Assembly (NCBI GenBank): GCA_014529385.2 | Contig: CM043958.1 | Coordinates: 92,222,435-92,286,434, forward strand | Length of the DNA: 64,000 nt | From: Adiantum capillus-veneris | Lineage: Eukaryota > Streptophyta > Polypodiopsida > Polypodiales > Pteridaceae | Direction of reading: 5' to 3' | Shown: one piece after another, positions 60,994 to 64,000 of the stretch | Layout: each line of letters opens with the position of its first letter | Numbering within the stretch: the stretch's first letter is position 1 | Translations under genes and position numbers: made by a program | Notes under the pieces: model-generated | Database searches by the model: none | The model's input: the letters and a program-made list of their open reading frames with translations, nothing else | Told to the model about the DNA's origin: nothing

Positions 60994-61890
60994 ATGAGGA
61001 AGATGAACGATAAAGCCGACCCCCTGGAGGATGCCATTCAAAAATGCAAAGAGGAAATGACGGAGACCGTTACCAAGTTGAACAGCAATCTCTGGGGCAC
61101 AATAAACATACTCGAAGGACGCGTGCTGATCCAAGAGAGAAAGATAAGCACGCTGGAAGACCGAGTGACGGCCCAAGAGGAAGAGATCGCGTCACTCAAG
61201 AAAGATCTCGCCGAAGCACGATCAAGAAACACACTGGAAGAGGGCGAACTGCAACCCTCAGTAATCGACGAAATCAACACGATCAAGGAACAAGTACGCG
61301 CCATCAAAGAGGGAGAAGAGCAGCACAAAGAAATGACGACTTCTTGGGTGGAAGTTCTTACCAAAACTCAACAGAAGGCGGACGAAGCCGAGAAATGGAT
61401 AAAGGTGGCCAAGAAAGGAAAAGGCAAGGAGATAACGCTCACGTCCACACCCAACAACATCATCAATCAGACACTAGAGCAGGAGCAGAGGAGAAGGGTG
61501 CGCGCTTTACATGTGAGAATTTGCGGTCTTAACGACAAAGGCAATGTGGAAGAAGAAGTAAAAGAACTCACAACCTTGATGGGGATTCCTAAGCCGACGC
61601 ACACAAGGGCATGGAGAGTGGGCAACATAAAGAAAAATGGAAGCAGTGGAGAAACCTCAAAAGAAAGAGCACTCATCCTCAGCTTTCCCTCCATGGAAGC
61701 AAAGAAGTCATTCTTGAAGAAAAGACCAACTCTTAAAGAGACTGGCATCTTTCTCGGGGATGATCTCACCCTCTCGCAGATCGCTCATATGTAGGAAGTA
61801 ATGCCGGAGATTAGAGCGGCAACGGAAAAAGGCAAGATCGCTTTTTACCGAGACGGAGAGGTGGTAATACTAGAGCGATGCTCCACATGA
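60994..61890 (+). pseudogene. LINE ORF1 (copy E)
   Basis: The first ATG in frame is at 60994. The protein has a coiled coil (residues about 10-85; STLEDRVTAQEEEIASLKKD), a linker with LEEGELQPSVIDEIN, a basic patch AKKGKGKEI, an RRM-like part (RRRVRALHVRICGLND, ERALILSFPSMEAKKSFLKK) and a C-terminal domain (GIFLGDDLTLSQIAHM, EVMPEIRAATEKGKIAF, YRDGEVVILERCST). The last parts match the order of L1-type ORF1 proteins, which coat and anneal LINE RNA. One TAG (61792) replaces an Arg codon present in copy C. It ends at TGA 61888-61890, with ORF2 continuing in the same frame. Confidence 0.88.
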
Positions 61891-61893
61891 CGG
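61888..61893 (+). promoter_or_regulatory. Candidate readthrough stop UGA-CGG at ORF1/ORF2 junction, copy E
   Basis: The codons are tgc tcc aca TGA cgg tgc gag act tat ggg acc aca ctc. The frame runs unchanged from ORF1 into the endonuclease (60994 and 61948 are in phase). The first in-frame ATG after the stop is at 61948, already past the endonuclease WNCNG motif. The overlapping ATGA is in a different frame that closes after 23 codons. Confidence 0.6.
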
Positions 61894-64000
61894 TGCGAGA
61901 CTTATGGGACCACACTCGAAGTAGCTGCCTGGAACTGCAATGGATCTATGCGTCTTGATGTGGATGCCTTTGAGGATAGCTTTACAGGAAGAGACATCAT
62001 CTTTTACTCTGAGACACGCCAGGCCCCTGGGCAATCCATGCCTCACATCAGTGGATACAGGTGGGAGACAGCCTACAGACAAGAGACACGCTCAGAGCAC
62101 AGAGGGCAGGGCTCGGGGGGAGTGGCAGTGTTATTTAGAGAGGATCTGCAGCCATTGATACATATAGCCCGTAGGGACGAGCAAGCTAGGTGCATGTGGG
62201 TGAGACTGAAAGCAAAGACAAGCAGATACCTCTATGTAGCTATTTGCTACTTTCCCCCGAGTACATCAGTTTATGCATCACCCAGAGGACAGTCCCCTTT
62301 CTCTATTTTGGATGATGACATATGGGAGTTCTCTAGGGACGGTGACATTATCATTCTAGGGGACTTCAATGCTAGGACTGCCCATCACCAGGCAGTGTTT
62401 TATGATACTTCAGAGGAGATGCTAAGAGAACTAGATGTGGTAGAGACGGGCCTTTCTAGAATATCACACGATATGGAATATACTGAGTATGGGCGACACC
62501 TGATAGACATGGGCACTGCACATGGATTGGCCATCTTGACGGCCTACAGAGATTTCCTGCAACGGGAGGATTTACATGCTTCCCACACAGACATGGAGCC
62601 AGCACAGTGGACTATGTCATGGCACAGCCGAATCTCATCTCCAGTATCCAGGATCTCACAGTTGGGCCCAGACCGGTCGGGGTGGCAGTGGATCATGCTC
62701 TGGTGTCAATGACCATCTCCTTCCAATTCAGTGTAGCACATAGGCCACGAGTAGTAGCCCCTACTCGCTACACATTCACACGGGAGACGGATTCTGTATA
62801 CATGGACGGAATCTACAGACGCCTATGCACTGAGGACTCGGGGCGACCTCTGGAGGAGCTAACTACTATACTGGCACAGACATTACATGAGGCAACAGCA
62901 GAAGCATACCCACACACCCAGCCTGAGCAGAGCCGGCGATCAGGGAGCATGCCTCAGAACAGCTGCTACGATGAGGAGTGCCGCCAGACTAGAGCCAGAT
63001 TTCAGAGGGAGGTGCTGTTGGGAGACGTCACTCACAGACAGTCATAGATTAACTTCCGACGCCTGGTGCGGCGGAAGAAGAGGGCTTTTTTGGCTCGACT
63101 TGAGCAGGATCTATATCAACTATTCTTGAGTCAGGACTCGCGTGAGGCGTGGCGGCTCTTTCACGAGCAATCCCCCCCCCCCCCCCCCCCTCTACTATTT
63201 CCTCCGCAGAGACCTGGCGGCAGTACGCATCATCTTTGTACACAGTACCTGGACAGCCGCCCCTCCCCAACCCCCCCCGATCCATGCCCACACGCATGTG
63301 TCTTTTTCACCGCCGTTGAGATGGTGAAGAAGGCTATTGACAGGATGAAGACTGGGAGAGCATATGATCATGATGGCCTAAACGTTGAGCATTTCATGCA
63401 TGCCAAAGACCTACTAGCAGAGCTTCTAGCAGTTCTGTTTAACCGGGCCATCTGTGAGGGCCTACCGGACACTTGGAGCCTATCTACGATCGTACCTATC
63501 TTCAAATCAGGAGACCCCATGGAGCCTCGGAATTATCGCACTATTATGATTGAGCACACACTAGCACGGTTGTATGCATCCATTCTGGAGCAACAGCTGA
63601 GTAGATGGGCAGAGAGGGAAGGAATACGTGCAACTGGGCAGGCAAGATTCAAGAGAGGCTTCTCTACTCTTGACCATATCCTAACACTCAGGGCCATCAT
63701 CGAAGAAGGCAGATCTCATGGGAGACGGATCTATTGTAGCTTTGTGGACTTCCGCAAAGCTTTCGACACGGTACCCAGAGCTAGACTGATGCGCAGATTA
63801 CAGGAAATGGGAGTACCCACAGAACTCATTTGGGGGATCATGGCATTGTACAGATCAGTAGTAGGGCATGTACGCACCTCGGAGGGACTTTCTACACCGG
63901 TTCACTCCACTATTGGGGTGAAGCAGGGCTGCCCGCTCTCTCCTACTCTTTTCGGTATGTATGTGGATGAGCTTTCTGACTATGTTGACAGCGATTGGGA
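61891..64000 (+). pseudogene. LINE ORF2 endonuclease-reverse transcriptase (copy E), 3' cut by window
   Basis: Endonuclease: VAAWNCNGSMRLDV, FYSETRQAPGQ, GSGGVAVLFREDL, CYFPPSTS and DGDIIILGDFNARTAH. After a one-base deletion near 62539, the next frame has DYVMAQP and VAVDHALVS. The linker holds RETDSVYMDGIYRRL and, past TAG 63045, FRRLVRRKKRAFLARLEQDL. RT: AVEMVKKAIDRMKTGRAYDH, IVPIFKSGDPMEPRNYRTI, EGIRATGQARFKRGFSTLDH, motif A VDFRKAFDTVPRARL and motif B GVKQGCPLSPTLFGMYVDEL. The window ends before motif C. The active enzyme nicks DNA and reverse-transcribes the element RNA in place. This copy needs at least three repairs to be open. Confidence 0.92.
63172..63190. repeat. Poly-C expansion inside LINE ORF2
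   Basis: A run of about 19 C interrupts ORF2 after WRLFHEQS and is followed by a change of frame; coding sequence resumes in phase at about 63312 (AVEMVKKAIDR). Confidence 0.9.

Larger units (their letters stand above)
60642..64000 (+). mobile_element. LINE copy E, cut by window end
   Basis: Order: 5' region, ORF1, UGA-CGG, ORF2 endonuclease, RT up to motif B. It is the most complete 5' half of the family here. Defects are an in-frame TAG in ORF1 (61792-61794), a one-base deletion near 62539, a TAG at 63045-63047 and a poly-C expansion with frame loss at 63172-63190. The near-identity with copy B in the overlap points to recent activity of the lineage. Confidence 0.92.

Noticed and set aside
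61044-61532. A 162-residue Arg-rich frame
   Set aside because: It is an out-of-frame shadow of LINE ORF1, which has clear domain similarity in the other frame.

Overview
This window is a repeat-dominated stretch of a land-plant nuclear genome. The evidence is the mix of element families: Ty1/copia and Ty3/gypsy elements with primer-binding sites complementary to plant initiator tRNA-Met, a CACTA-type transposase relic, and LINEs encoding an endonuclease, a reverse transcriptase and a C-terminal RVT-type zinc finger. Nothing looks bacterial, organellar or viral. I cannot name the species. The very long TC, AC and AT microsatellites and the density of decayed elements would suit a large fern- or gymnosperm-like genome, but that is inference. 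No intact host gene was recognised.

Left third (1-22 kb): a minus-strand Ty3/gypsy element lies between two ~1.07 kb direct repeats (740-1804 and 7162-8251). It carries a copia-type solo LTR with a 5-bp target duplication (2047-2806), and most of its gag/protease region is replaced by an inverted copy of its own reverse-transcriptase segment (5948-6724). A small copia-type element with gag but no pol follows (about 10.0-12.1 kb). Next come a Ty3 integrase C-terminus relic (14.0-14.65 kb), a decayed multi-exon coding region of unknown family (15.27-16.69 kb), LTR copies that contain a TC microsatellite (17.5 and 20.1-20.5 kb), a microsatellite cluster (18.1-18.8 kb) and a nested tandem repeat (21.7-22.1 kb).

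Middle (22-44 kb): a minus-strand copia element with short LTRs and a clear primer-binding site (22.87-28.55 kb), a plus-strand Ty3 relic (28.6-31.5 kb), an unidentified acidic open frame (35.2-36.0 kb), a CACTA transposase remnant (36.9-37.2 kb), and mostly featureless DNA with a few tandem duplications.

Right third (44.7-64 kb): several copies of one LINE family. Its 3' end, ending gacgttaatataacatttc, is followed by a TC microsatellite instead of poly(A). Copies are A (3' end only), B (5'-truncated, begins in the RT), C (nearly full length, internally rearranged), D (inverted 3' end) and E (5' end to RT motif B, cut by the window edge). B and E are nearly identical where they overlap.

The most interesting signal is in copies C and E. 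ORF1 (coiled coil plus RNA-binding-type C-terminus) and ORF2 (endonuclease-RT-zinc finger) lie in one continuous frame, separated by a single conserved UGA followed by CGG, with no in-frame AUG before the endonuclease active site. This suggests stop-codon readthrough. A second shared stop, UAG, separates the RT from the zinc-finger region in B and C.
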